From: an uncultured Lachnospiraceae bacterium
GTDB taxonomy: Bacteria; Bacillota; Clostridia; Lachnospirales; Lachnospiraceae
NCBI GenBank assembly: GCA_945919795.1
Contig: CAMEJJ010000019.1
Coordinates: 1-64,000, forward strand
Reading direction: 5' to 3'
DNA length: 64,000 bases
The position numbers and the translations under genes were made by a program. A model generated the notes under the pieces. That model was not told the DNA's origin. It ran no database searches and saw nothing but the letters and a program-made list of their open reading frames with translations. Positions 17,450-27,512 of the stretch are shown here, one piece after another (position 1 is the first letter of the stretch; the number at the start of each line of letters is the position of its first letter).

Positions 17450-18889
17450 TCAATCCTGAATAATACGACGCACCGTTGTAGGTGTACGGTAATAAACACT
17501 GGTAATACGAATACCATATTTCGGGCTGCTCGCATGAATAACCTGTCCACCACCGATGTAAATCGCAACATGGTTAATCCGACCGCCTTTTGAATAAAAT
17601 ACCAAATCACCGGGTTTTGCCTCGGCAAGTGAAACCTTCGTTCCCATATTAGCCTGCGCTCTGGACGAATGAGGCAATGAATATCCATATTTTCCAAAGA
17701 TACTGAGAACATATCCGGAACAGTCAGCACCTTTTGTCAGACTTGTTCCACCCCATACATAAGGGTTACCAAGGAACTGTTTTGCATATTCACAAAGTGA
17801 AACACGGACATCGGATACTCCTTCACCGAATAAGAATTCACTCATATTTAATGCCGTCTTTAAATCTTCACCGACGGTAACATATTCTGCATTTACATAG
17901 GTTTCCTGACCATCATATAAAACCTTTACCCAGCCGTCAAGCTCTTCAACAACTTCAAGCTCTTCACCGTATGCAACCATATTCACAACTTCTGCTTCCA
18001 AATCAGGAGCAGTTCTGACCTTTAATCCATCAGCAGAAACGGTTGCCAGTTTTTTAACAATCTGATTTGCATAAGCAGCAGCTAAATCTCCTGTTAAAAT
18101 GTAATCGGTGGAAACATATCCCTCAACGGAACCGGAAACAATATGTGCTTTATTTCCAACGACTTCCAATATCTCACAGCCGGAATCGTTTGACATCTTA
18201 CCGACAATTTTGCTATTGTCATCTGCAGTCTCACGAACATTTAAATGATCATCAACAATGGCAATACCCAAATTTGTATATCCGTAAAGAGTATCTACAT
18301 CATCCTCTTCTTCGCCTTCCTCCGGAAGTGAAATTTCTAAACCGGTATCCGTTGCACCTGTGGAAATCATAATGGAATCCGCTACCGCCTGCGCCTGTGC
18401 CTCTGCTTCTAATTCAGCCGTTAATGTTTCTTCCAAAGCTGCAATTTTAGATCCTTCAGGAGCTGATCCGGTCTGAATCGTCATCTCGGGCTGTTCTTCT
18501 ACCACATCTGTTGATACATCTGCTGTGACATCACCGGATATCGTGATGGAACTGTCACTTACACTTACAATGTTTTGTTCTTCGAAAGAATTCTGTGCCA
18601 CATCATTCTGATTATCAGACGTATTCACTGTAATCGATGCATCCATTGCAACAGACAATCCCGCTGCCCCAATACTGTTATTGTCTGATGAAACAGTAGT
18701 GGAAGCAGTGGAAGCTTTTGTACTGTCATTTTCCTGAGCCGTGGATGAGGTACAAACAATACCACCTTCAATTAAGGTAGCACCTCCGACTGATAAGCCG
18801 GGAATATAATTCTGTGCCGCCACAGTGGTACCTGCAACTGTAGAAATCGCCACAACTCCAATTAACAATTTTATAATATTATTTTTCAT
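17450..18889 (-). CDS. Secreted NlpC/P60 peptidoglycan endopeptidase with two SH3b domains
   Basis: A cell-wall hydrolase that cuts stem peptides of peptidoglycan. A signal peptide (about 1-26) is followed by a long Ser/Thr/Asp linker, two SH3b domains (about 205-265 and 285-335) and a C-terminal NlpC/P60 domain (about 360-479). The catalytic Cys is in GADCSGYV and the His in NHVAIYIG, with a later HASSPK. The 479 aa fit two-SH3b hydrolases of gut Firmicutes. Its promoter carries a WalR-like box, fitting control with cell-wall turnover. Confidence 0.93.
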   Translation of the reverse strand: MKNNIIKLLIGVVAISTVAGTTVAAQNYIPGLSVGGATLIEGGIVCTSSTAQENDSTKASTASTTVSSDNNSIGAAGLSVAMDASITVNTSDNQNDVAQNSFEEQNIVSVSDSSITISGDVTADVSTDVVEEQPEMTIQTGSAPEGSKIAALEETLTAELEAEAQAQAVADSIMISTGATDTGLEISLPEEGEEEDDVDTLYGYTNLGIAIVDDHLNVRETADDNSKIVGKMSNDSGCEILEVVGNKAHIVSGSVEGYVSTDYILTGDLAAAYANQIVKKLATVSADGLKVRTAPDLEAEVVNMVAYGEELEVVEELDGWVKVLYDGQETYVNAEYVTVGEDLKTALNMSEFLFGEGVSDVRVSLCEYAKQFLGNPYVWGGTSLTKGADCSGYVLSIFGKYGYSLPHSSRAQANMGTKVSLAEAKPGDLVFYSKGGRINHVAIYIGGGQVIHASSPKYGIRITSVYYRTPTTVRRIIQD

Positions 18890-18920
18890 ATCATATCCTT
18901 TTTTAAATCTAACATAATTT

Positions 18921-18937
18921 GTTACAAAAATGTTACA
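18921..18937 (-). promoter_or_regulatory. WalR-like box
   Basis: TGTAAC-ATTTT-TGTAAC exactly fits the published WalR (YycF) consensus TGTWAH-N5-TGTWAH. It lies just downstream of the -10 of the wall hydrolase gene, over the likely start site, a position associated with repression in B. subtilis. Confidence 0.55.
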
Positions 18938-18942
18938 AGATT

Positions 18943-18970
18943 ATTATAGCACAGAATAATATTACGTCAA
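18943..18970 (-). promoter_or_regulatory. Sigma-A promoter of the NlpC/P60 gene
   Basis: TTGACG and TATAAT are separated by 16 nt on the minus strand, about 55 nt before the start codon. Confidence 0.7.
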
Positions 18971-19044
18971 CCACAAAATACAAGCCAATTCTTTCCTATA
19001 AACCACCAAATATATGAAAAAACTGCTTGAAAACCCCTTTTATT

Positions 19045-19143
19045 GACAAAATGGACCGGCAAAACCGCTCCGCTTGTTTTACTGCTGATTAGCGGTCGGC
19101 AAATGCAATCGTACAAGCACATTGCACTTGCCTCGTCGCCATA
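19045..19143. repeat. Hairpin-rich intergenic segment
   Basis: This part of the 289-nt gap holds two inverted repeats: ACCGCT/AGCGGT, and imperfect 12-nt arms GGCAAGTGCAAT / ATTGCATTTGCC. No ORF or U-run goes with them. It follows the Na/Pi transporter terminator. Function unknown; it may be a degraded repeat. Confidence 0.4.
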
Positions 19144-19144
19144 A

Positions 19145-19176
19145 CAAAAAGACGAGAGTGTATCTCTCGTCTTTAT
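19145..19176 (-). terminator. Terminator after the Na/Pi cotransporter gene
   Basis: AAAGACGAGAG and CTCTCGTCTTT form a perfect 11-bp stem with a 5-nt loop, followed by TTTGTT. Confidence 0.85.
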
Positions 19177-19178
19177 TA

Positions 19179-20813
19179 TTAGGTTGTTTCAACATTATTC
19201 AGATATAAAACAATATTTGTTGCATGATCAGCCACACGCTCTAATCCGGATACAACATCCGAATACAACATACCGGCCTCAGGTGTACATTCGTTTCTTG
19301 TTAAACGATTGACATGTGCCTGTTGGAGTTCTCTCTCCTTTTCATCTACCGCCTGCTCTAACCGCATTATATCTTCCATATGTTCATCACTAGAATCATG
19401 AATCGTATCAATAGAAAACTGTACAATGGTATTGACCATATTTAAGATATCTCCAAGTTCTTTGATGGCTTCTTTACTAAAGCTCAACTTTCCTTCTTTT
19501 CTTCTTTGAGCCGCTTCTGCAAAATTTTCTGCATGGTCACCAATTCGTTCAATGTCATTGACAACATGGAATAGGGCACCCAGACTCTTTAAGTCTTCTA
19601 TCGGAAGTGTCGTCTGATTGATCTTTACCAGATAATCTGTGATGGACTTATTTAAGAAATTGATATTCTTTTCAACCTCATAAACTTCCTTCATATCCTC
19701 TTCATCCAGTGTAATCAGTGCATTCATGGCTCGATTTAGATTTTCACTTGCCAGGCACGCCATACGTTCTACTTCTTTTAACACATCCACTACGGCAGTT
19801 GCAGGATTGAATACCGCTTTTTCTCCGATATATTTCAATTGCATATTTTCTCGGTAATTTACTGATTTTTCTTCTCCGGGGACAAACAAATACGTCAATT
19901 TTACAATCCAGGTTGAGAAAGGCAGTAAAATAATAACCTGAAAAATCTTAACAGCTGTATGTGCATTTGCAACACAACGTCCCGGATTATCCCCTGAAAT
20001 CCGATGTAACAATTCCAAAACAAAATCCATACCGAATAGGAAAATAAAAAATACGATGATGGTTCCGATAATATTAAACAGCAAATGAATCATAGCGGCC
20101 CGTTTTGCATCTTTTTTACCGGTCATGGATGTTAAAACAGCCGGCGTACAGGCACCGATATTACATCCGAGAATAATGAACAAACAGATATTCAGACTGA
20201 GCAGCCCCTGATTACACATTAATAAGGCAATGCTGACCGTTACCGAAGAACTCTGGATAATGGAAGTCAATAAGGTTCCCACCAAAACCGCAAGCAACGG
20301 GCTCTTCAATGTACTTAACATATTTACAACAACCGGAACATCCCTCAATGCACTCATAGCACTACTCAGACTGCTGAGGCCGGTAAATAAAACACCAAAT
20401 CCTAAAACCACTTCTGCCATTTTTACGATTTTGGGGTTTTTACAAAACATAACAAAAACGGCACCGACCAACAAAAAGATGGGAGCATATTCCGATAAGT
20501 TAAAAGAAACCAGTTGCGACGTAATGGTTGTACCGATATTGGCACCAAAGATAACACCTGCCGCCTGATACAAATTCATCAATCCTGAGTTTACAAAGCT
20601 GACAACCATTACCGTACAGGCTGAAGAAGACTGAATGATGGCGGTAAAAAGCATACCAACCAACATACCCGTAAAACGGTTTGTTGTAAAAAACTCTAAA
20701 ATACTTCTTAATCTGGCACCGGCTGCTTTTTCAATGGATTCACTCATTGTATGCATTCCGAACAAAAAAAGACCAAGACCACCGGCCATAGATAATAAGA
20801 TTGAGCTACTCAT
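19179..20813 (-). CDS. Na+/phosphate cotransporter with PhoU-like domain
   Basis: A NptA/YjbB-type sodium-phosphate symporter. Two inverted repeats each carry the QSSSA-type motif (AIIQSSSACTVMVVSF near 60 and SIIQSSSVTVSIALLM near 185), within about eight to ten membrane helices. The C-terminal 200 residues form a cytoplasmic PhoU-like helical domain. The 544 aa fit the bacterial family. It appears to be a single-gene unit between its own promoter and terminator. Direction of phosphate flow is not clear from sequence. Confidence 0.92.
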   Translation of the reverse strand: MSSSILLSMAGGLGLFLFGMHTMSESIEKAAGARLRSILEFFTTNRFTGMLVGMLFTAIIQSSSACTVMVVSFVNSGLMNLYQAAGVIFGANIGTTITSQLVSFNLSEYAPIFLLVGAVFVMFCKNPKIVKMAEVVLGFGVLFTGLSSLSSAMSALRDVPVVVNMLSTLKSPLLAVLVGTLLTSIIQSSSVTVSIALLMCNQGLLSLNICLFIILGCNIGACTPAVLTSMTGKKDAKRAAMIHLLFNIIGTIIVFFIFLFGMDFVLELLHRISGDNPGRCVANAHTAVKIFQVIILLPFSTWIVKLTYLFVPGEEKSVNYRENMQLKYIGEKAVFNPATAVVDVLKEVERMACLASENLNRAMNALITLDEEDMKEVYEVEKNINFLNKSITDYLVKINQTTLPIEDLKSLGALFHVVNDIERIGDHAENFAEAAQRRKEGKLSFSKEAIKELGDILNMVNTIVQFSIDTIHDSSDEHMEDIMRLEQAVDEKERELQQAHVNRLTRNECTPEAGMLYSDVVSGLERVADHATNIVLYLNNVETT

Positions 20814-20850
20814 ATTTTTTACCTTTTCCTTACAAAAGTTTTACAAGTAA

Positions 20851-20879
20851 ATAATAAAGTATGTAAAAACAAGATACAA
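20851..20879 (-). promoter_or_regulatory. Putative promoter of the Na/Pi cotransporter gene
   Basis: TTGTAT and TATTAT are separated by 17 nt on the minus strand, about 38 nt before the start codon. A degenerate WalR-like pair (TGTAAA-N5-TGTAAG) follows but misses the consensus at its last base. Confidence 0.5.
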
Positions 20880-20921
20880 CATTTATTTTTCATTTCCGAT
20901 AAATTTTCTATTAATTTTTAT

Positions 20922-20969
20922 GATACCAACGGATTGCTACCCACTTTGTGCTCTGGCAATCCTGGTATC
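20922..20969 (-). terminator. Long hairpin after ribF, possible terminator
   Basis: The RNA arms GATACCA-GGATTGC and GCAATCC-TGGTATC form a 14-bp stem with a 2-nt bulge. The tail CATAAAAATTAAT is poor in U, so termination may be weak or the hairpin may instead stabilise the 3 prime end. Confidence 0.5.
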
Positions 20970-20975
20970 TTTATA

Positions 20976-21899
20976 TTAATCAACGGCAAAATATTCTCGT
21001 GCCTGACGAATATCATTTTTAACACAAAGACTTAAATCGCTTACGGATTCAAACCGCTCTTCTTTGCGGGAAAAATGTAACAGTTCGACCACAAGCTCCC
21101 TGCCATATAAATCCCCATCAAAATCAAGCAGATAGGTTTCCACACTCATTCGGTCACCATCTTGTACGGTTGGCCTACATCCGATATTGGTAACTCCTTG
21201 ATATGTTATGCCTTCGCAAAAAACATTACAAAAATAAACCCCGTTTGGAGGCAAGAGTTTTTCTTTGGATGGGTAAATATTTGCAGTCGGGATGCCCAGA
21301 GTCCGTCCCAGCTTTTTGCCATCTTCCACAATTCCACTTATAAAATAAGGAGTCCCTAACAATTCTTCTACTAACTCCATATTGCCGTTTGTGACTTCCT
21401 CACGCACATAGGAAGAACTGATTTCTTTCTGACCCCTAAGTATTTTATCAATAATCACAAGGCGGAAATGATACTCCTTAGCCATACTTTTTAATAATGC
21501 TTCATTCCCTTTTCCGCCTTTTCCAAAAGAGACATCCGTTCCGGCAACAATCAGTTTCCCATTCATTTTATGCAACAAAAAATCGGTCACATAATCTCTT
21601 GGTAAAACATCCGCAGTAGCCTGTGCAAAAGGATATTCCACCAGATAATCAATCTGCATCTTTTCAAACAATTTTCTTTTTTCTTCGCGTGTTGTCAGTT
21701 CCGGTATCTGCTTTTTACTAAAAAAGGTTTCCGGCGAAGGATCAAATGTAAAAACTGCTGTCTTTAATCCCTCTTTTTTTGCCTGAAAAAGATTGGAAAA
21801 GATTTCCTTGTGACCGCGATGGATACCATCAAATTTACCTATTGCAATAGCAGTCGGTTCTTCAATATGAAATTCTGTAGTCTGCTCAATGATCTGCAA
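20976..21899 (-). CDS. ribF: Bifunctional riboflavin kinase / FAD synthetase
   Basis: It converts riboflavin to FMN and FAD. The N-terminal adenylyltransferase domain has KFDGIHRGHKEIF, with the HxGH nucleotide motif, and the C-terminal flavokinase domain has GRTLGIPTANI. The 307 aa are standard. The start codon is TTG at 21899 with GAGGAG 7 nt upstream; no ATG is available near it. It follows truB by 12 nt, the conserved truB-ribF pair. Confidence 0.95.
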   Translation of the reverse strand: MQIIEQTTEFHIEEPTAIAIGKFDGIHRGHKEIFSNLFQAKKEGLKTAVFTFDPSPETFFSKKQIPELTTREEKRKLFEKMQIDYLVEYPFAQATADVLPRDYVTDFLLHKMNGKLIVAGTDVSFGKGGKGNEALLKSMAKEYHFRLVIIDKILRGQKEISSSYVREEVTNGNMELVEELLGTPYFISGIVEDGKKLGRTLGIPTANIYPSKEKLLPPNGVYFCNVFCEGITYQGVTNIGCRPTVQDGDRMSVETYLLDFDGDLYGRELVVELLHFSRKEERFESVSDLSLCVKNDIRQAREYFAVD

Positions 21900-21911
21900 A
21901 ACACTTCTCCT

Positions 21912-22823
21912 CTATCCGGGTATAAACATTTTATATGGTTTCAGTATATTTTCCCCTTCAAAATATTCATATATTCCGTAAAATTCACCATTGCTGTGAT
22001 ATGCGAGAATCCGCTGCCCATTTTCTAACAGATTCAGATTCCATTCCGATAAAAGCATCTCTTTGGTGCAGGTATTTCCGTTTTCCAAAATTCTGTTGTA
22101 TTCAGGTTTTATTGTTGCCTTGTAAAGATCTTTGAAAACCCGATCCACCGGAATAATAATTTCACATAATCTGTCTTCTATTTTATACTGTTCCAGTTCC
22201 TGTAGCAAACAGGCATCCTTCAGATAGAAATTTTCCACTCTGGTACGCTGTAAATTCTCCATACAGGCACCACAGCCGAGTTTTTTCCCAATATCATCAC
22301 AAAGAGAACGAATATAGGTCCCCTTTGAACACAAAATCCGAATCTCAACTCTTGGAAGATTTATATTTAAGATTTCTATTTCAAATATCTCTATCGGTCT
22401 GGGTTGGCGTTCGACTTCAATTCCTGCTCTGGCCAACTCGTACAATTTTTTCCCGTTTTGCTTTAAAGCCGAATACATAGGCGGAATCTGCATAGATTTC
22501 CCCAAAAAAGACAGAACAGCCGCTCTTACTTCTTCCTCTGATACCAAAACCGGATTTTGAGAAAGAACGACTCCTCCGATATCCAGCGTATCCGTTACCG
22601 TCCCTAACAGAAGCGTTGCAATATATTCCTTCGTCTTATCCGTCAAAACATCGCAAAGCTTGGTTGCATTGCCCAGACAAACCGGCAAAACACCTGTAGC
22701 ATCCGGGTCCAGTGTGCCGGTATGTCCAACTTTTTTCTGGCGTAGAATCCCACGGACCTTTGCACATACATCATGACTGGTGTAACCTTTTTCTTTATTG
22801 ATAATTACAATTCCATTGATCAT
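21912..22823 (-). CDS. truB: tRNA pseudouridine(55) synthase
   Basis: It makes pseudouridine 55 in the T loop of tRNA. The catalytic Asp sits in KVGHTGTLDPDATGVLPV near residue 40, and the RCSKGTYIRSL-type motif appears as LCSKGTYIRSLCDDIG. The 303 aa are normal. The ribosome site is weak, so translation may be coupled to the gene upstream (17 nt away). Confidence 0.95.
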   Translation of the reverse strand: MINGIVIINKEKGYTSHDVCAKVRGILRQKKVGHTGTLDPDATGVLPVCLGNATKLCDVLTDKTKEYIATLLLGTVTDTLDIGGVVLSQNPVLVSEEEVRAAVLSFLGKSMQIPPMYSALKQNGKKLYELARAGIEVERQPRPIEIFEIEILNINLPRVEIRILCSKGTYIRSLCDDIGKKLGCGACMENLQRTRVENFYLKDACLLQELEQYKIEDRLCEIIIPVDRVFKDLYKATIKPEYNRILENGNTCTKEMLLSEWNLNLLENGQRILAYHSNGEFYGIYEYFEGENILKPYKMFIPG

Positions 22824-22840
22824 CGTTTATCTCTGTCCGC

Positions 22841-23251
22841 CTATGATTTTGAAGCTTCATATTCTGAAATTGTCTGTTCTAAAATCTCACATGCCGTTTC
22901 TACAGTATTTAAGCAACGAGTTTCTTTACTAAATGACTGCGGTTTAATATCTTTACACAAATGGGAACCATATTTTTCTTGAAATTTCTTCATAAGCAGA
23001 ACCGTAACCGGTCTGATATCCTCACTTTCATGTGCATTCTTCTCAATATATTTCATAGACAAAATGGAAGCAGCACTCAAAATGGCACCACAGGTATTAC
23101 CGCACTGAATACCGGCTCCGAAAACGCCCAACATTTTCATATCTTCATCATGCAGACCAAGATTATAGTAATCATTTCCCGCACGGATGATAGTTTCCGC
23201 ACAATTATAATTTCCGTCAAAATAGTATTTACCGATTTCGTCTTTTAACAT
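22841..23251 (-). CDS. C_GCAxxG_C_C family putative redox protein
   Basis: Members of this family have a conserved Cys pattern (here NCAETI, then GIQCGNTCGAI and later cysteines) and are thought to be membrane-associated or cytosolic redox proteins, but no function is proven. The 136 aa are all-helical by appearance. GGAG lies 7 nt before the ATG. It is inserted between nrnA and truB, which are normally adjacent, and starts only 24 nt after the nrnA terminator stem with no clear promoter. Confidence 0.82.
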   Translation of the reverse strand: MLKDEIGKYYFDGNYNCAETIIRAGNDYYNLGLHDEDMKMLGVFGAGIQCGNTCGAILSAASILSMKYIEKNAHESEDIRPVTVLLMKKFQEKYGSHLCKDIKPQSFSKETRCLNTVETACEILEQTISEYEASKS

Positions 23252-23270
23252 CTTTTCTCTCCCATTTTAT

Positions 23271-23302
23271 AAAGAAAGGGCCGGTTTTAAGCGACCCTTT
23301 GT
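23271..23302 (-). terminator. Terminator after nrnA
   Basis: AAAGGG-T-CG and CG-G-CCCTTT form a 9-bp stem with a T-G pair, followed by CTTTATAAAA. The short U tract suggests partial termination, allowing some flow into truB-ribF. Confidence 0.6.
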
Positions 23303-23320
23303 TAAATTATTAGTTGTATC

Positions 23321-24283
23321 TTAAATTTGCTTTTTTATTTCCGTCAGCAGCTTATGAATCATAGTATTTTTATCTCCTGACATCGTACATCCGGCAGCTC
23401 TCACATGTCCACCACCGCCAAAAACAGAACAAACTGCCGAAACATCAACATATTCCTTACTGCGTAAACTTCCTTTAAAAGTGCCATCTTCATTTTCTCT
23501 TAACAAAATAGCAACATCAACACCTTTGACATATCGCATCTGACTGACAACACCTTCAAAATCCTTAGCATCTACTTGTAAACGGTTCATATCTTCCATC
23601 GTTACAACCATGAAACAAGCCAAACCATCTAAAGAAAGCTCACAATTTTGAAGTACATATCCCAACAGCTTTGACTGTGCATATGTTTTTTCATAAAACG
23701 TCTTTTCAATCAGCTTTGGAAAATCAAAGCCATAACCAATCAGCCATGCAGCGATCTCCAAGGTTTTCGGTGATGTATTGGAATACTGAAAAACGCCGCT
23801 ATCCTGAATGATGCCAAAATACAATGTCTCTGCAAGATCTATGTCCATGAAAGAATTATCCGGATCTGCATATCGGATTAAATCCGCCACAAGTTCACTT
23901 GCTGAACTCGCTTTCGCGTCAATATAACAAGCATCACCAATTCCTTCATTAGTAATATGATGATCAATATTAATTTTTATATCTGCATCCACAAAATAAG
24001 GATAGGCATCACCAATTCGGTCTTTTTCGGGAACAGAATCCGCAACAATAAAGACATCGTAATGTTGTCCGTCATTTTTTCTCACAATCTCAGAGACACC
24101 CTTTATAAAAGCATAAGCTTCGGGAACCTCTTCAATACGGACATGAATCTGCTTATCGGGATAGGCATTTTTCAAGAATTGCCAGAGCGCCATGGTAGAA
24201 CCGACACAATCTCCATCCGGACGAATGTGCCCGCTGATACCGATAGCATCTGCATTTTTGCATAATTCCAACAAATTGATCAT
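23321..24283 (-). CDS. nrnA: Bifunctional oligoribonuclease / PAP phosphatase (DHH family)
   Basis: NrnA degrades 2-5 nt RNA and removes phosphate from pAp. The DHH motif is in KINIDHHITNEG near residue 105, and the DHHA1 domain ends in GGGGHVRAAGC. The 320 aa are standard. Its ATG overlaps the rbfA stop (ATGA), the usual infB-rbfA-nrnA order. Confidence 0.94.
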   Translation of the reverse strand: MINLLELCKNADAIGISGHIRPDGDCVGSTMALWQFLKNAYPDKQIHVRIEEVPEAYAFIKGVSEIVRKNDGQHYDVFIVADSVPEKDRIGDAYPYFVDADIKINIDHHITNEGIGDACYIDAKASSASELVADLIRYADPDNSFMDIDLAETLYFGIIQDSGVFQYSNTSPKTLEIAAWLIGYGFDFPKLIEKTFYEKTYAQSKLLGYVLQNCELSLDGLACFMVVTMEDMNRLQVDAKDFEGVVSQMRYVKGVDVAILLRENEDGTFKGSLRSKEYVDVSAVCSVFGGGGHVRAAGCTMSGDKNTMIHKLLTEIKKQI

Positions 24284-24636
24284 AAATTCTTATTTACCTC
24301 ATCAATTTTCTTTGTCATATCCACACCATAGGCAATGGACTGATCCATGACAAAATGTAGCTGTGGTGTATTTCTTAAATTGATTTCTTTTGCAAGGCAG
24401 TTTTTAATATAACCTTCGGCACTTTTTAAACCTGCCAGCGTATCTGCCTGCGCCTTCTCGTCTCCCAATGTGGAAATCCAGACCTTTGCCGTCTTCAAAT
24501 CCGGTGCAACATTAACCGCAACAACACTTGTCAGGGGTGAAATACGCGGATCTTTGATTTCACCTCTGATAATGTTTGCAAGTACTCTCTGAACTTCATT
24601 ATTGATACGAGTATTTTTAATACTGTTTTTTTTCAT
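24280..24636 (-). CDS. rbfA: Ribosome-binding factor A
   Basis: RbfA is a KH-fold maturation factor for the 30S subunit that binds near helix 45 of 16S rRNA. The 118-aa sequence has NEVQRVLANIIRGEIKDPRI and the ending TPQLHFVMDQSIAYG, both family hallmarks. The ribosome site GAGG lies inside the infB end; the two genes are 1 nt apart. Confidence 0.95.
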   Translation of the reverse strand: MKKNSIKNTRINNEVQRVLANIIRGEIKDPRISPLTSVVAVNVAPDLKTAKVWISTLGDEKAQADTLAGLKSAEGYIKNCLAKEINLRNTPQLHFVMDQSIAYGVDMTKKIDEVNKNL

Positions 24637-24637
24637 A

Positions 24638-27496
24638 CTATCTGGGAACCTCTACCATAATATATGCTTCTACAATGTCACCTTCCTGCATCTGATCAAA
24701 GCCTTCAAATACAAGACCACACTCAAAGCCTGCTTTAACTTCTTTTACGTCATCTTTGAAACGTTTTAAGCTGGCCAGTTCTCCTTCGTAAATCTGTTCC
24801 TCTCCACGGGAGATACGAACCTTACATCCTCTGTCAAATCTGCCGTCCAATACATAAGAACCGGCAATGTTACCAACTGCAGATGCCTTGAAGAGCTGAC
24901 GCACTTCAGCATGACCGATAACCTGTTCTTCATAAACAGGATCTAACATTCCCTTCATGGCAGCTTCCACATCTTCGATTGCCTGATAAATAACCTTATA
25001 CAGACGAACATCGACACCTTCGCGTTCTGCGGTTGCCTTTGCCATTACATCCGGTCGCACATTAAAACCAATAATAATCGCACTGGATGCAGCAGCAAGA
25101 GAAACGTCCGATTCATTAATGGCACCTACACCACCATGAATACATTTTACGACTACCTCTTCATTGGAAAGTTTAACCAAACTCTGTTTTACAGCTTCCA
25201 CACTACCCTGAACATCAGCTTTGATAATCAGATTCAATTCTTTCAGATTACCTTCCTGAATCTTGGAGAATAAATCATCCAATGACATCTTAGCCTTTGT
25301 TTCTTCCAGTTTTTTCTCTTTATTTTGTGCAATAAAGGTTTCTGCGAAGTTTCTCGCTTCCTTATCGCTATTGTGTGCAATGAAAATCTCACCTGCATTG
25401 GGAACATCGGATAAACCTAAAATCTCTACCGGAGTAGAAGGTGTGGCTTCTTTAACACGACGACCCTTATCATCAATCATGGCACGAACTTTGCCGTGAG
25501 CTGCTCCTGCAGAGATAAAATCTCCCACCTTCAAAGTACCTTTCTGTACCAGAACGGTTGCAACCGGTCCTCTTCCTTTATCAAGCTCAGCTTCAATAAC
25601 AAGACCTCTTGCTTTTCGATTGGGATTTGCCTTTAACTCTAAAATTTCTGCGGTCAAAATAATGGTCTCCAGCAAATCGGCAATTCCTTCTCCACTCTTT
25701 GCAGAAACGGGAACAAATTCGGTGCTTCCGCCCCAATCAACCGGAATCAGTTCATATTCGGTCAGCTCCTGTTTAACCCTGTCAATATTGGCATTCGGCT
25801 TATCAATCTTATTGACTGCAACAATAATTTCAATACCTGCAGCCTTAGCGTGATTAATCGCCTCTATTGTCTGTGGCATAACACCGTCATCAGCAGCTAC
25901 AACCAATACGGCAATATCCGTTGAATTGGCACCACGCATACGCATGGCTGTAAATGCTTCATGTCCGGGTGTATCCAAAAATGTAATTTTTTCGCCGTTT
26001 GCAGTTACAGTATACGCACCAATATGCTGTGTAATACCACCGGCCTCTCTGTCGGTAACATTGGTCTTACGAATCGCATCCAAAAGAGACGTTTTACCGT
26101 GGTCAACGTGTCCCATAACACAGATAACCGGAGGTCTCTGCTTCAAAGTTGCTTCATCTTCCTCTTCTTCTTTTAAGAGCTCTTCGATAATATCAACTTT
26201 TACTTCCTTTTCACAAAGAATTTCATATTCCATTGCAATTTCTTCTGCAGTTTCATAAGCGATTTCCTGATTTACCGTAACAATCTGTCCCTGCATGAAA
26301 AGCTTTTTGACAATGGCAGAAGGCTGAATTTTCATTTTATCGGCAAGATCCTTAATGGTCAGGGTTTCGGGAATAACGATTACTTTAATCTGTTCTTCCT
26401 CTTTTTCCTCCACTTTCTTTTCCGGTTTGATAAATCTGCCGGGTTTGTTCATCTTGCCCTTTTGGCCCATCATTTCATCATCTTCGTAAAGATGGTCTTT
26501 TTTGGAACGTTTATCTCTTTCCTGGCTTTGACGGCGTTTTTCCTCATCACGGTGTTTTTCCTGTTCTTTGATCGGAGCGTCCGGAACGAAGCCTTTATTT
26601 GCGGAAGAAGGCTTTCTGAAATTGTTGTTCCCCGCTTTGCCATCTCCTCTGTTAGGGCGTTCATTATTGCCAAAAGTCCTCTTATTATCGCGGTTAGCTT
26701 CGCGAGAACCATCCCCGCCTCGATTATCCTGGCGATTTTCATGATAACCACCCTGACGTCTTTCTCCGTTTCCGGATTTGGCATAATTTTGACCATTTCC
26801 TCTTCTGTCATCGTTTCGGTTGTTTTTGAAATCGCCTCTGTTTTCGTTTCGTCCATCATTTCTGTTACCGCCTCGATTATCATTACGATTGAAACCGTCT
26901 TTTTTCGTTTCCTGCTGTTTTGTAACAGGTGCTTTTTCCGGTACCCCGAATTCTTCTTCGTAACTCGGCAAGACTGCGGGTTTGATAACCGGTTTCGGTA
27001 AAGGTCTGTACTGCTGTTGCTGTTGAATAACCGGTCTTCCATTTCCGGGGCGCTGTCCATTATTGCCGTTGCCGCCATTAGGACGATTTCCTCCATTCTG
27101 TGGCCGGTTTCCATTCCGTTGTTGCATGGAACTATTCTGCATATTGGAAACAAAAATAATATTTTTCTTTTTCTTTGGAGCCTCACCGGTCTTTGCAGCT
27201 TCCGGTTTTGCATCTGTCTTAGTTGCTCCTGCTTTTGAAGCTTCGGCTTTCGGAGCTTCTGCTTTTGTTTCTTCTGTCTTTGGAGTTTCTGCTTTTACTT
27301 CCGGCTTTTCTTCTTTTTTCTCTGCCGGTTTTTCAGTCTGCTTTCCAAATTGTTTTTTCACCAATGCAATCGCATCATCTTCGATGCTGCTCATGTGGCT
27401 CTTTATTTCCATACCTTTATCATTTAAAAATGCTATTACTTCTTTGCTGGATACATCCAGTTCTTTTGCAAGCTCATGTATTTTTATTTTCGCCAT
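24638..27496 (-). CDS. infB: Translation initiation factor IF-2
   Basis: IF-2 is the GTPase that delivers fMet-tRNA to the 30S subunit and drives subunit joining. The protein has 952 aa: an IF2_N domain (1-50), a long Lys/Glu then Asn/Gly/Arg-rich disordered stretch (about 50-360), a second IF2_N, and the G domain near 455 with [11 protein letters not shown] and [10 protein letters not shown]-terminal domains II-IV are complete. GGAGG precedes the ATG. The Asn/Gly/Arg linker is at the long end for Firmicutes. Confidence 0.97.
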   Translation of the reverse strand: MAKIKIHELAKELDVSSKEVIAFLNDKGMEIKSHMSSIEDDAIALVKKQFGKQTEKPAEKKEEKPEVKAETPKTEETKAEAPKAEASKAGATKTDAKPEAAKTGEAPKKKKNIIFVSNMQNSSMQQRNGNRPQNGGNRPNGGNGNNGQRPGNGRPVIQQQQQYRPLPKPVIKPAVLPSYEEEFGVPEKAPVTKQQETKKDGFNRNDNRGGNRNDGRNENRGDFKNNRNDDRRGNGQNYAKSGNGERRQGGYHENRQDNRGGDGSREANRDNKRTFGNNERPNRGDGKAGNNNFRKPSSANKGFVPDAPIKEQEKHRDEEKRRQSQERDKRSKKDHLYEDDEMMGQKGKMNKPGRFIKPEKKVEEKEEEQIKVIVIPETLTIKDLADKMKIQPSAIVKKLFMQGQIVTVNQEIAYETAEEIAMEYEILCEKEVKVDIIEELLKEEEEDEATLKQRPPVICVMGHVDHGKTSLLDAIRKTNVTDREAGGITQHIGAYTVTANGEKITFLDTPGHEAFTAMRMRGANSTDIAVLVVAADDGVMPQTIEAINHAKAAGIEIIVAVNKIDKPNANIDRVKQELTEYELIPVDWGGSTEFVPVSAKSGEGIADLLETIILTAEILELKANPNRKARGLVIEAELDKGRGPVATVLVQKGTLKVGDFISAGAAHGKVRAMIDDKGRRVKEATPSTPVEILGLSDVPNAGEIFIAHNSDKEARNFAETFIAQNKEKKLEETKAKMSLDDLFSKIQEGNLKELNLIIKADVQGSVEAVKQSLVKLSNEEVVVKCIHGGVGAINESDVSLAAASSAIIIGFNVRPDVMAKATAEREGVDVRLYKVIYQAIEDVEAAMKGMLDPVYEEQVIGHAEVRQLFKASAVGNIAGSYVLDGRFDRGCKVRISRGEEQIYEGELASLKRFKDDVKEVKAGFECGLVFEGFDQMQEGDIVEAYIMVEVPR

Positions 27497-27512
27497 ATTC
27501 TACCTCCGAAAT

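Noticed and set aside
20829-20845. WalR-like pair before the Na/Pi transporter
   Set aside because: The second half ends in G instead of A, C or T and overlaps the ribosome site, so it is probably chance.
26462-27001. 179-aa plus-strand ORF opposite infB
   Set aside because: It is the reverse of the repetitive Asn/Gly/Arg linker of infB, with no ribosome site or known domain. Other long plus-strand ORFs (33731-34312, 47549-48331, 63265-63789) are likewise shadows.
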